Source: Meconema thalassinum (Eukaryota; Arthropoda; Insecta; Orthoptera; Tettigoniidae). From it: 64,000 nucleotides of DNA. Location: positions 235,894,362-235,958,361 of the forward strand of contig OX336398.1 in assembly GCA_946902985.2 (NCBI GenBank), read 5' to 3'. How positions within the stretch are numbered: the first letter of the stretch is position 1; every line of letters starts with the position of its first letter. Position numbers and translations under genes: made by a program. The notes beneath the pieces were generated by a model. The model searched no databases, was not told where the DNA came from, and saw only the letters and a list, made by a program, of their open reading frames with translations. Shown here piece by piece: positions 34,856 through 45,613 of this stretch.

Positions 34856-35779
34856 AATTATTAGCCTCAAGTATTTAAAGCTTGTTGTGTGTAGCGACCA
34901 TCTTGCTCAGTAACCACTGAGTAAGTTTTAACAGTCAACTCATAAAAACAGCATAGGATAGTTGTGTGTGTGTGTGTGGTTCATGTAATTGGGAATACGC
35001 ATTAGCACCATGCGCTAGCTTTACCTTACCCTCTAGAGGTAGAGCGTTATCCCTTCCTTTGGACATTGCCAATGACTGCATTCCCCCACAAGTTTTACAC
35101 TTAACCCCTTGCTTGTTCTTGATTAGGTTTGATTTGCTTTAGGCTTGGTTTGGTTCAGTTGGGTTTGATTCGACTTGGTTCAGTTTAGTTAAATGTAGTC
35201 ACCTTTTTTTTTAGCTACACTCTTTAACCAATTAATTAATGATAGTCTTCTCTTAATTCTTGAATCGATAAATTGAATTTTGTGTACACCGTTTGTCAAG
35301 CCATGCCTACAACCTATACTCCCTATGTACTACAGTCAGATCTGAAAACAAGTTCCAATGGTCAAAGACGTGTCAGTCACCATACATGAAGCCTGCAATA
35401 ATTCTTTACCTAGCTAGGTTTCGTCACTCACAGTAAACATCTTACATTAAGGGTTTGCAATATATTAAGAAAAGCTTAAGTCCATGATCTTGTTGTTTTG
35501 GGTCTTTTTTGGGGACATTCATAAGCCATAAAAAGAATGACATCATGTCAAGTTCTGGGGGGACCTTGTATGTCAAAATCCCATTATCAGTTTGTAAAAT
35601 CTCAAGGCCATGCCCTAGCAGTTTTGGATTATTTCAATCCATGAGTCCACCATAGGAAAGATCATAAAAATAAATACCCTTAAAACAAGTCGTCACATGA
35701 CCCTCTCCGAACAATGCTTCGCAAAATATAAATTCATTCATTGAACATTGAACATGATCGGCAACATCCTCACTTCCCC

Positions 35780-36180
35780 CTCCCACCATGGTTGCCATAT
35801 CGTTTGACCTTCAAGTGTCCTCAGCATCTCTGTGCTTTTTTCATTGCCCTGTTGTCAAGTCAAGTCAATGCATTCCAATAAGCTCAAATAACACCCACAT
35901 CCTGTCAGTCTGCCCCAGCAAGTTTGTTTTCTATACTCACTTCCAGCAATATATAACCAAGTTCTGTTTGTTCTATCTAAAGCCAACTTCATCTGATCAA
36001 GGAATTATCATTTGTCATGTCACTCATAATCGTTTACATGTTAAAGACCCCCTTCAGGGGGTTTAGAAATTAGGAATTCCATCATTGGAAAAGTCGGAAA
36101 ACGAACCCTCCGGCCCGCCGTCTCATCGAAATAGCAAATACTGTATTGGTTATATCACCACCGTGGCCAGTAATAGCCTC
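35780..36180 (-). mobile_element. SINE-like sequence in right arm
   Basis: Inverted partner of 21510-21905 with the same B-box-like GGGTTCGTTTTCC on the minus strand. Confidence 0.45.
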
Positions 36181-37162
36181 GTTGAAACACGTGCCCAGTG
36201 GTATCGTCTCTTTCTATCTACAACCACTCTTTATGAACATTTTAGACAGATTTAAAAAAAAAGTTTTAAAAACTAAAATGTTTTCAACAAAAGTGTCGTT
36301 AGACCCTTTCGCAATTTTTTTTAACATAAATACTATATTCGAAAGGGAGGGGGGTCACCCCGAGTCCTACGACCCCTCGTATACGTCTCTGGCGTTATTG
36401 GTTTGTGAGATATAACAGAAAGTCTAAAATCACAGTATTACACCAAAAAAATCTGTTTCCCTCATTCTCAAAAACTTTTACCTATTACCAAAATAAAGAG
36501 GGTTTCGAGACAAGCCATTTGACACGTCATAGGACCAAATCCGACCATGCATTCGTGAGATATCGGAAAAAGTCTAAAATCATGGATTTACCCCCAAAAA
36601 GTCTGTTTCCCTCATTCTTAAAACGTTAACCTATTAATAACATATATAGGGCTTCGAGACAAGCGATTTGACACGTCACACGTCCAAATCTGACCTTGCG
36701 TTCGAGAGATATCGGCAAACTTCGTAGGAAAGTAGGCGACTATTTGGTTCTCTCCTCACCACCAAAACCCGTTCTTATAAATCATTTTTTAAGAGCTCGC
36801 CCTCTTACAAAAATCTCAAGTGCGCATGCGTAAAAAAACAAAAACAAGAATGTGGATTCATAGCGGCATCCAGCAAAACGCATGCGCTCTATGAGCAACA
36901 ACGTTTAAGTTCATTTTAGCAGCGCACCTTATACATGTCGCATTTGAAAAAGACTTTCACTAAAAAATTACAGTTTCACCCCCTAGTAGGGGTAGGTTTT
37001 ATTTAGGGGTTGAATTGAGTGGTCCATTGGAAGGAGGGCGTCAACCCGAGTCCGACGACACCTCATTTGTCAAAATCGGACCATGGGTTGGCCAGATATT
37101 AACTATTTAACATGGAAGCCGCCCGAGCAACGCCGAGTGGGTTAGAAACCGCCTTACGAACC

Positions 37163-39594
37163 TTCTCACCCTTCACAAATCTGCATCTGCAGATACACAC
37201 AAAATATATTACCGCTTCCAGCTGATCCCCACAATTACTAATTTCCTGACCTATTTCACTGCATTCCTAGCGTGACAATTAATATTATATGCGCTCTACT
37301 GGTGTCAAGTAGTAATTCCGTGATGCCTTTCAAAGTAAGATATTTATTCCAAATCAACTGATTTATCCGTCCAAAAATAATAGTTTTGCCTTTGATATAC
37401 AATTCTGGACATACATTTACTAGAACTCAACTGGTTCAATAATTATTTTTATCATTATAAGGAACCCAACGGTTTTCATTACTTATCAGTATTATGAAAT
37501 TAATTAAACAATTAATTTATTCACGAAATTTTATCCTTATCCTGCTTGTATTTAATATAATTATTATTTATTTTTACTGGTATTCCACTGAATACTATTT
37601 CTTTGAGTATTAATTAGTACAATTAAGTAATTACTTCCATCATTAATTTATTGTTCAGATCTCGCATTTCTCACTATACACAGCTTGACATATCCCTGTT
37701 TTTCACGTTTGAGAATAAATTCTCTATGGTCATTGTTACACGAGCTCCCCAAGGCCAAAATATATAATCAAATTTGGTTACTCACATGATTTTATCCAGC
37801 CAGACTCTCTGGATTCCGATGAAGCGACATTTCGCCCACAATTATTTTCTTATTCCATGTTGACAACCATATTAGCATACGTTACATTTCCCCAAATTTA
37901 CACATATTATACACTTTTAATTTGGTTTGAGGAAATAATTACACAATCACTAAAAAGAAAAACACTAAAATATATTAAAATTTCACTAACAAATTATATT
38001 TACACACACGAAATTCACTTTTGGCATTTATATTGCCTTAAATACGTGAATTCTTTCTTTCCGCCTCGCAGGGGTGCGAGTATCAATCGTTGCCTCCTGA
38101 TTCCTATTTGGATGATTGACAGTCTCGTTCGATATTTCCCCTCACCTAGCTACGGAAGATTCTCCTATTCTGTTCCTGGAATTTATCGGCACCCTTAAGT
38201 TAATGCACGATATCAATGTCTCGTTCGGTACCGCAATTGTTTATATGGCGAACTGTTTTTAATTTAACGTTCACTCCCAGAGTCGCTGTACTAGATTTCC
38301 TGTGCTCTACGATTTCTTTCCTAGTCCACGTTTTGACTTTATTCTGGCGATTGTTATCTATTATTAGTGGAATAAATTCCCAAGTCCTTACTGCAATTTC
38401 ACTTGGCAACTGATGCCTATACTGTAGACTTCTCGAATCTATCGCCACTTTTGCGCTAACCTCCTCAGTTCAGGAAAATTAGGCATTTATCCTACGTTCA
38501 AACCTAATGTGGTTATTTAACGCACTGGATAAAATATAGAACTTCACTATTCTGTCGATGTCTCGTATTACTTTTCGAGATGATGCGATGTAACTTCAAT
38601 ACTGGAGTTTTAGGCCTTGGCTGCCTTCGCCGGCTAACGTATTTGGATCAAAGAGAAATACTTTGCCTGAGTCCGTAGACTAATTTATAAAGTTCGAAGC
38701 TTGACGGTAATTTTCCTTCTGATAAGGATTACGACGCTTCATTGCTAGGCGGCACTGCTGAATACTGGAGCAGTACCTCCCCTCAGGAGTAATGTTCGTT
38801 CGTGACACAGTATAACGTCCCACAGGACTGATGAAGACTGCATGAATTCCCTCGGGCTCACGGCCTATATATTTGATTCTGCTACAAAAGGATCAATTTC
38901 TCTCCTTCTCCAAAACTATCTTCCAAAATAATCGTCGTACGAGGCTACAAAAATACCTCCTTGGAGCTTATATATTAAGTCTCTCAAATATATCACAATT
39001 TGCAAAAATCGACCGTACAGATCTTCAATATTAATTAAATTGAGCTCCTCTGTTGCGTGGGTAGTGCCTTCGATTTTTTCTCCTACCACAGACTTCTGGC
39101 TCGGTTAAGTACCGACTACGCAATGCTGACATTGCACTTCTAATTTACTCAATTATTAAGAACTTTTTCCACTCACAAAATTCTCTTCTCCCTGATAAAT
39201 AACATTGGCGGAGAGATTTTCCATAATTTTGTGTATTTATGGCTGATGTTAATTATTTCTTCAATTGTTATGGCCACATCTCCCATACAGTGTTGGCAAT
39301 TTATCGCTGACTAAGGACTTCTACAAAGATCTTCTGTCCTCGTCTTCCACGGAAAATTCCGTTGATCTATTGTTAATCCATGCGCAAGCCTCTTTCCGCT
39401 GAGCAAGCGAGTGATCTCACATCCAGCTGCAATCGTTTCACCACAATTACCTCATCCATCCATGCGTCGTACAAGGGTAGATTTCATCTTAACCCTTCAG
39501 CAAGCCTTAAAACTGTACTAAAATCTGTAATATTTCTTCTTTTTCTAACTTAAAAAGATATGGGTTCGATATATCTGCCAACCACATGGTCACA
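37163..39594 (-). mobile_element. LTR-like sequence, outer copy, second part (antisense)
   Basis: Continues 19218-20522. On the minus strand it shares blocks with 24500-26260 in the same order, for example 'gtcacgctaggaatgc' (37262 versus 26109), 'catgtgagtaacca' with 'gtgggcgaaa' (37780-37840 versus 25565-25625) and 'attccagg' (38180 versus 25243). It ends at 39594 (minus-strand start TGTGACC), followed by CAAG. Short frames have no features. Confidence 0.7.
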
Positions 39595-39655
39595 CAAGGA
39601 AAGAATCATAAAAAAAATCAAAGAAAAATATAAGAAAGAATGAAAGAAGGAAGGA

Positions 39656-39691
<36 letters not shown>

Positions 39692-39724
39692 AACCAACAA
39701 GCAAAGAAAGAATCAAAGAAACAA
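39595..39724. repeat. AAAG microsatellite (right half)
   Basis: Resumes the tract broken at 19217 and includes a clean (GAAA)n run at 39656-39692. It runs directly into the CGCCAT element end ACAAGTAGTTCCG. Confidence 0.85.
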
Positions 39725-41214
39725 ACAAGTAGTTCCGTGAAGAACTATACAGCCTATTTTCATATATCCTACTTATGTTAATTGCCTCTATCAACATACA
39801 AAATTTCAGTTTGATTGCTGAAATAGATTCGTAGATATTGAGAACCGACTAAATATTTCGGATTGTCGCCATGTCGGATTTTATATATGTAGGTCCTAGA
39901 GTTATGTACTGTTGCATGAAGATTATTGTGTACGTGTAGCATTCAAACTTCAATCCCATGGTTAGGACACAAGAAGTAACAAGGAGATTTTAAAATTTCG
40001 CACAGCTGCCATCTTGTGGTTATGGAAACAATTGAAATAAATTAGAATACACTGGATTAATATTCGTATAAGGATTCACTGTACCAAGTTTCACTGCACT
40101 CGGATGGTTAAATTGCGAGAAACGTCCATGTGAATATTTATAATTCGCGTCGCCGCCATGTTGGATTTTTGATCACCAGGTTATTTAAAGTCCTATAGGT
40201 GAACTTAAGTTCATAGCCCCTATGAACATAAAACTTTCAGTTTGATTGCTATAATAGATTCGTAGATATTCAGAGCCGTCTAAATATTTCGGATGGTCGC
40301 CATGTTGGATTGTTAAATGTATAGGCCATAGAGTCGTGTACCATTAAAGGAAAATTATTGCGTAGGTTCATTATTCAAACTTTCACATCGATCGCATGGT
40401 TACAACACAAGAAATAAAAACTTAATTTTAAAATTCGCACAGCCGCCATCTTGAGGTTATGTAAACAATTGAACTAAATTAGATACCAGTACAGTACAAT
40501 GTGTATAAACATTTCCTGTACCAGATTTCATTGCGTTTGGAACATTAAATCGCGATAAAGTTCTATTTAAAATTTTCAAATTCACTTGGCCGCCATTTTC
40601 GTTTTGTAGTTAACCGGTTTTGAAAGTCTTGTGGATGAACGTCCAGTAGTGCCCTTTATCTCCGTACAAAATTTCAGGGTGATACGGCTAATAGTTTCAG
40701 AGATATAGAATGCCGTTGAAATATTTCGCACATCCGCCATCTTGTGGTTATGTAAGCAATTGAACCAAGTTAGATGTCGGTGCATTACAATGTGTATAAA
40801 CATATACTGTACCAAGTTTCATTGCGTTTGGTTGGTTAACTCGCGAGAAACGTCTATTTAAATGTCGCAAATTCGCGTGGCCGCCATGTTGGTTTTGTAG
40901 TTACCAGTTTTTCAAAAGTCACATAGGTGAACTTCTGGTAGTTCCCTTTATCACCGTAAAAATTCCAGGGTGATATCGGTAATAGTTTCAGAGATATTGA
41001 ATGCTGCTGAAATATTTCGCACAGCCGCCATGTTGGATTGGTGAGACGTAACAAAATTTAAAGGTCACGGTCGGGGTCCTTCGGAATAGTGCTATGAACT
41101 TACCGAGTTTCATTGAAATCGCTCCAGCCGTTTAGAAGTTATTAGGGACACACACACACACACGGTCAAAAGGTGATCTCATAAGTTTTTTTTTTTCAAA
41201 TTTGAAAATAGGCT
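39725..41214 (+). mobile_element. CGCCAT element, copy 4
   Basis: A full-length forward copy from ACAAGTAGTTCCGTGAAGAAC to a terminal GAAAATAGGCT. It has about nine modules with CGCCATNTTG boxes and the (CA)n-'gatctcataag' end. Non-coding. Confidence 0.8.
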
Positions 41215-41813
41215 TATAAGAGGTAAACAAACAATCAAACAAACAAACAAACAAACAAACAAAGAAGTACCCAAAGAAACAAAGAAATAAACCAAGAAGC
41301 AAACAATGAAATAAAGAAAGAGATGATGGAAGAAAGGAAGAAACAAAGTAAACAAAGAAGTAAAGAAAGATAGAAAGAATGGAAGAAACAAAGAAGTAAA
41401 CAAAGAAGTAAGCAAAGAAACAAACAAAGAAGTAACAAAGAAATAAACAAAGAAACAAACAAAGATGTACCCAAAGAAACAAAGAAATAAACAAAGAAGT
41501 AAACAAAGAAACAAACAAAGAAAGTAACAAAGAAATAAACAAAGAAGTAAACAAAGAAATAAACAAAGAAAGTAACAAAGAAATAAACAAAGAAACAAAC
41601 AAAGAAGTACCCAAAGAAACAAACAAAGAAGTAAACAAAGAAACAAACAAAGAAAGTAACAAAGAAATAAACAAAGAAACAAACAAAGAAGTACCCAAAG
41701 AAATAAACAAAGAAGTAAACAAAGAAACAAACAAAGAAGGAAACAAAGAAATAAACAAAGAAACAAACAAAGAAGTACCCAAAGAAACAAAGAAATAAAC
41801 AAAGAAGTAAACA

Positions 41814-41857
<44 letters not shown>

Positions 41858-41890
41858 AAAAAAGAAATATCGGAAGAAAGAAACAAAGAA
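41215..41890. repeat. AAAC/AAAG/AAAT minisatellite
   Basis: About 675 bp of AAACAAAG, AAGAAGT and 'acccaaagaaac' units with higher-order repetition. Translated on the minus strand it gives long L/F/S-rich frames (up to 235 codons) with apparent membrane character. These are repeat artefacts. Confidence 0.95.
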
Positions 41891-42409
41891 AGAACGATAA
41901 GCTCTTGGCAGAGACAGCTTTGCTCTCTTAATCGCTAATAGTAGGGTAAATTACACAAGCGCGATGTTCCGTGAAGTACTCACTAACATTGGAATCTACA
42001 ACATACTGTACTTCGTCGTGAAACACCAGTGGAGGTAGACAGCAACTAGCTGTGAAGAGAATGGATCTTCCTACTTCTGGCAGGAGTCAGAGTTTAGGTA
42101 GCGTGCGTATGGACACACTCCACGGTCCGTCTTGCTTGAACTGATTGAGACACCTGTATTAGTACTGGGGTATGACGCGTCAGGAAGATATCATTGTCAA
42201 CTCGCGATGTTTTCCAATTACTGGCAGCAATGAGTCACCAAGTACACTTGTCAAGTGTCGGACACTGATTGTGCAATTGCCGCACTGCCGGGAATTGAGT
42301 CCTCCTCTTAATCTTATTGTCAATTAGTTCACAGGGTCTCCAACAATGTATATATTTCCTGTAGCCTGATGAAGAGAATTTGTTTTGCTAGCATCCTAAC
42401 CAGATCAGT
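41891..42409 (-). mobile_element. LTR-retrotransposon 5' leader remnant
   Basis: Lies immediately 3' (minus strand) of the primer site at 42410-42420. No ORF is recognised. It is inferred to be truncated leader sequence of the same element as the LTR below. Confidence 0.4.
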
Positions 42410-42420
42410 GTTGGGCGCCA
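42410..42420 (-). promoter_or_regulatory. tRNA-Lys-type primer binding site
   Basis: TGGCGCCCAAC on the minus strand complements the 3' end GTTGGGCGCCA of an insect-type tRNA-Lys. It starts two bases after an LTR end in CA, as expected for a Gypsy-like or retrovirus-like element. Confidence 0.65.
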
Positions 42421-42422
42421 AT

Positions 42423-43020
42423 TGTGCTAACGCGGCTGGGAATTAATTAAATTAATAATTTCCAGTCGATGATTTGCTGTGAAATAAGATATTCGTCTAC
42501 TCGTAACATGAGAGGTCCGATAGTACACGTTTTGCTTTCTTAAAGATTGTCCAATAGAAAATAAGAAAATATAGAAGCGCTTTAATTTTAAATGAGTAAA
42601 ACAAAAGCGTAAAAGCATACAATGTATGGTTCATAAAACATCTCACGGAGCACATTTGGTGAATATATGAACATATACAACCAAGAAATGTCCTGCAATG
42701 AAGACTCGAACTGACACAAAACCTTCCATTTTAATGCATTCTATCATAATTTGCAACAATGAATTTGGTTCCATTGAACTTCGCCATAATATTTGGCCAC
42801 CCCTGTAAAATTGACAAGGCGGATAAAATAAATACTGCAAATAATTAGCAATAGTCAAATATGGATCAATCTTTCAATATGGTAAACATGTTCTTATCGA
42901 ATTACTATTTTCATCATTTTATCCTCTGCTGACCCAGACAACATTAATTTGTAGCTGAGATTTTCCTTTCCTGCATTAATAATTAAATTTTGCCAGAATC
43001 AGCACATTTTTTAAATGACA
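42423..43020 (-). repeat. Partial LTR next to the primer site
   Basis: On the minus strand it ends ...GTTAGCACA two bases before the primer site. The upstream limit is not defined; it may be truncated by the Tc1 element region. No partner LTR was found in the window. Confidence 0.45.
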
Positions 43021-43029
43021 AAAGATTTA

Positions 43030-44498
43030 TACACACATCAAAAAAAGTTTTGCATCACCTCGGTTCCAAGAGTTCCGGAACCTTTAAATACAAAGGGAAT
43101 AGAGATCAACACAAACAACATTTCAGCTCGTTTTATTGCTCATGAGACCCACACATTGCATGTTGTACCATCATACAGCTAGACTTTCAGCATTTGTGGT
43201 CCAGATTGCAGTACACACCACTACCTCTAATACCCAGTAGCACGTCCTCTTGCATTGATGCATGCCTGTATTCGCCGTGGCATACTATCCACAAGTTCAT
43301 CAAGACACTGTTGGTCCAAATTGTCCCACTCCTCAACGACAATTCGGCGTAAATCTCTCAGAGTGGTTGGTGGGTCAAGACGTCCATAAACAGCCCTTTT
43401 CAACATATCCCAGGCATGTTCGATAGGGTTCATGTCTGGCGAACATGCTGGCCACTGTAGTCGAGCGATGTCGTTATCTTGAAGGAACGCATTCACAAGA
43501 TGTGCACGATGAGGTCGAGAATTGTCGTCCATGAAGACAAATGCCTCTCCAATATTCTGCCGATATGGTTGCACTATGGGTCGGAGGATGTCATTCAGGT
43601 ATCGTAAAGCCGTTTCGGAGCCTTCCATGACCACCAGTGGCGTACGTCGGCCCCACATAATGCCACCCCAAAACATCAGGGAACCACCACCTTGCTGCAC
43701 TCGCTGGACAGTGTGTCTAAGACGTTCAGCCTGACCAAGGTGCCTCCAAACACGTCTCCGACGATTGTCTGGTTGAAGGCATATGCGACACTCATCGGTG
43801 AAGAGAACGTGATGCCAATTCCGTGGGGTCCATTCAGCATGTTGTTGGGCCCATCTGTACCGCGCTGCATGGTGTCGGGGTTGCAAAGCTGGACCTCGCC
43901 ATGGACGTCGGGAGTGAAGTTGCGCATCATGCAGCCTATTGCGCACAGTTTGAGTTGAAACACGACGTCCTGTGGCTGAACGAAACGCATTATTCAACAT
44001 GGTGGCATTGCTGTCAGGGTTCCTCCGAGCGGCAATCCGTAAGTAGCGGTCATCCACTACAGTAGTAGCCCTTGGGCGGCCTGAGCGAGGCCTGTCATCG
44101 ACAGTTCCTGTATCTCTGTACCTCCTCCATGTCCGAACAACATCGCTTTGGTTCACTCTGAGACGCCTGGAAACTTCCCTTGCTGAGAGCCCTTCTTGAC
44201 ACAAAGTAACAATGCGGACGCGATCGAACTGCGGTATTGACCTTCTAGGCATGGTAGAACTACAGACAACATGAGCAGCGTACCTTCGTCCTGGTGGAAT
44301 GACTGGAACTGATCGGCTGTCGTACCCCCTCCGTCTAATAGGCCCTGCGCATGCATGGTTGTTTACATCTTTGAGCAGTTTTAGTGACATCTATGAACAG
44401 TCAAAGGGACTGTATCTTGGATACAATATACACAGTCAACGTCTATATGCCGGAGATCTGGGAACCGAGGTGATGCAAAACTTTTTTTGATGTGTGTA
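43030..44498 (-). mobile_element. Intact Tc1-like transposon
   Basis: TA at 43030-43031 and 44497-44498 flanks a 1465-bp element with perfect 36-bp terminal inverted repeats (43032-43067 and 44461-44496, starting CACACATCAAAAAAAG). The single gene inside is open. TA target duplication, TIRs and an intact DD34E transposase together suggest a recent and possibly still active insertion. Confidence 0.95.
43227..44252 (-). CDS. Tc1-family DD34E transposase
   Basis: A 341-aa protein if started at the ATG at 44252 (M-P-R-R-S-I-P-Q-F-D), which matches the usual ~340-aa length; the frame stays open 46 codons further upstream, but that part resembles leader. Residues ~1-55 form the first helix-turn-helix (S-A-R-E-V-S-R-R-L), followed by a GRPR AT-hook-like motif at 58-61 and a second HTH. 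The catalytic triad is D153 (F-T-D-E), D243 (M-D-D-N-S-R-P-H) and E278 (S-P-D-M-N-P-I-E), with 34 residues between the last two, the Tc1 signature. It catalyses cut-and-paste excision and integration at TA. No frameshift or stop is seen. Confidence 0.95.
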   Translation of the reverse strand: MPRRSIPQFDRVRIVTLCQEGLSAREVSRRLRVNQSDVVRTWRRYRDTGTVDDRPRSGRPRATTVVDDRYLRIAARRNPDSNATMLNNAFRSATGRRVSTQTVRNRLHDAQLHSRRPWRGPALQPRHHAARYRWAQQHAEWTPRNWHHVLFTDECRICLQPDNRRRRVWRHLGQAERLRHTVQRVQQGGGSLMFWGGIMWGRRTPLVVMEGSETALRYLNDILRPIVQPYRQNIGEAFVFMDDNSRPHRAHLVNAFLQDNDIARLQWPACSPDMNPIEHAWDMLKRAVYGRLDPPTTLRDLRRIVVEEWDNLDQQCLDELVDSMPRRIQACINARGRATGY

Positions 44499-44999
44499 TA
44501 TACTAATATATAAAAATAACATGGTGTGTGTCTGTGTGTCTCTGTATTACTCAATCACGCAAAAACCACTCGTCCGATTTACATGAATTTTTACATGGAA
44601 GTAACTGCTTTACCTGGTTAACATATAGGATACTTTTGATTTCGATACTTTGCACTATTTAAATATGGCGACCATTTTAGTGACGTCACTACACCCTTTG
44701 GTTTCAAACTTTCATATTTCCATTTCAAATAAAAAGAGAACGCTAAGAAATAGCAAACTTTTAATGGCATGTACGAGGTTTAAATTTTAATTTTCTATCC
44801 GAAACGTATCTCCAACGGTTAGCGAGTAAAACCTAAATGTGTGCTCTGAAACACGGTCAACGCCGAGCGGTGTAATTGGACAAAATGTTCCATTCTTACT
44901 CTCCTTCCGCGCAGCACCTCACCTATCCCCTGTTTTAACTGTCACCTTCACATTTTAATTTATTTATGATCCGTAGCAAAGCACAGGTACTTCAGCTAG
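44499..44999 (+). mobile_element. Short non-autonomous Helitron
   Basis: Ends in GCAAAGCACAGGTACTTCAGCTAG followed by T (separate blocks: a short hairpin, then CTAG|T). It starts with 'tatactaatatataaaaataac' and 'gtgtgtgtctgtgtgtctctg', the usual start of small insect Helitrons. The initial TC is missing because the Tc1 element abuts it. No ORF. Confidence 0.65.
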
Positions 45000-45029
45000 T
45001 TCATAATAAAATATTACAATTTCAGATTA

Positions 45030-45447
45030 CAATTTCCGACCCGGGTAGTTAAAGCACTAGATCACAAGTGCATAGGTTTGGGCTATCTTCAGATTGTGAC
45101 GACAACTGGGTTCAAGTCTCACTGTCAGCCGTCCTTGTAATGATTTTCCGTGATTTCATATTTTCAACTCCACATGAAATCGGGGTGGTATCTTTTGATA
45201 CGCCACGGCGGCCTCCTTCAAGCTTCTTACCCATTTCGATTCATTTCTCATCACACCTCTGATGAGTGAGACGTTAGAAAGGGCATCTGATTGTAAAACC
45301 CATCCGTCACATAGATAACTTATCTCACTTCATCCCCGACACCATACAAATGAGGGGTTAGAAATACGGGTCAGAAATGGCATACTTCTGCTGACAAAAC
45401 TATTAAAATAGAGAAGGTGCACATTTGTGTACGCTGGGACTGAAGGG

Positions 45448-45517
<70 letters not shown>
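45030..45517 (+). mobile_element. tRNA-derived SINE with (ATT)n tail
   Basis: B-box GGTTCAAGTCTC at about 45112-45123. The body includes 'gattttccgtgatttcat' and 'cgccacggcggcctcc', then an (ATT)n tail at 45449-45517. Similar blocks are frequent in orthopteroid insect SINEs (recollection, not checked). Confidence 0.5.
45449..45517. repeat. (ATT)n microsatellite
   Basis: About 23 uninterrupted ATT units. The poly-Ile open frames across it on both strands are artefacts. Confidence 0.95.
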
Positions 45518-45518
<1 letters not shown>

Positions 45519-45613
45519 GCTAATGAACGATACTATACTACACACAAGCCTTAACAACACAGACTGGACAGATTGTCTTGAATTAAAAAATCCTAATGAC
45601 ATATATAACAATA
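45518..45613 (+). pseudogene. CR1/L2-like LINE, 5' piece before Helitron insertion
   Basis: 32 codons that join in frame to 53505 across the two Helitrons: A at 45613 plus TA at 53505-53506 rebuilds an Ile codon, and the reading continues through the linker between endonuclease and RT. The LINE is 5'-truncated here; no endonuclease is present. Confidence 0.8.

Larger units (their letters stand above)
20523..37162. mobile_element. Giant palindromic (foldback-like) element with FLYWCH ORF and tRNA-Leu
   Basis: Two inverted arms (20523-30143 and 30337-37162) surround a 193-bp spacer. The outer ends read GGTT(A/C)GTAAGGCGG inward from both sides. Net of later insertions the arms are about 5.9 kb each. 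Arms match along their whole length with scattered substitutions and small indels, so this is not a simple assembly mirror. It interrupts an LTR-like sequence whose halves continue on both sides, so it behaved as an insertion, yet I see no clean target duplication. Each arm carries, from centre outward, a 13-bp minisatellite, a FLYWCH-type ORF, a tRNA-Leu gene, a LINE scrap and SINE-like relics. No transposase is recognised. Long-TIR foldback or Mutator-like elements are the nearest known architecture; this assignment is inference. Confidence 0.8.
30337..37162. repeat. Palindrome right arm
   Basis: Inverted counterpart of the left arm. It lacks the 3.7-kb LTR, contains a SINE (32735-33061) and has a minisatellite about twice as long. 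(GT)n near 34826-34852 is also expanded relative to 22833-22848. Confidence 0.9.

Noticed and set aside
21619..36066. 92-codon frame conserved between arms (21619-21897 and 35788-36066)
   Set aside because: It lies in a SINE-like segment; five residue changes in 92 is what neutral arm divergence would give, and no domain is visible.
20523..37162. Palindrome as a pure assembly artefact
   Set aside because: Arms differ by scattered substitutions, by array lengths, and by arm-specific LTR and SINE insertions with their own target duplications.
41132..41886. Long L/F/S-rich minus-strand frames (up to 235 codons) resembling a multi-pass membrane protein
   Set aside because: They are translations of the AAAC/AAAG minisatellite; all frames give the same composition and no start context or family feature exists.
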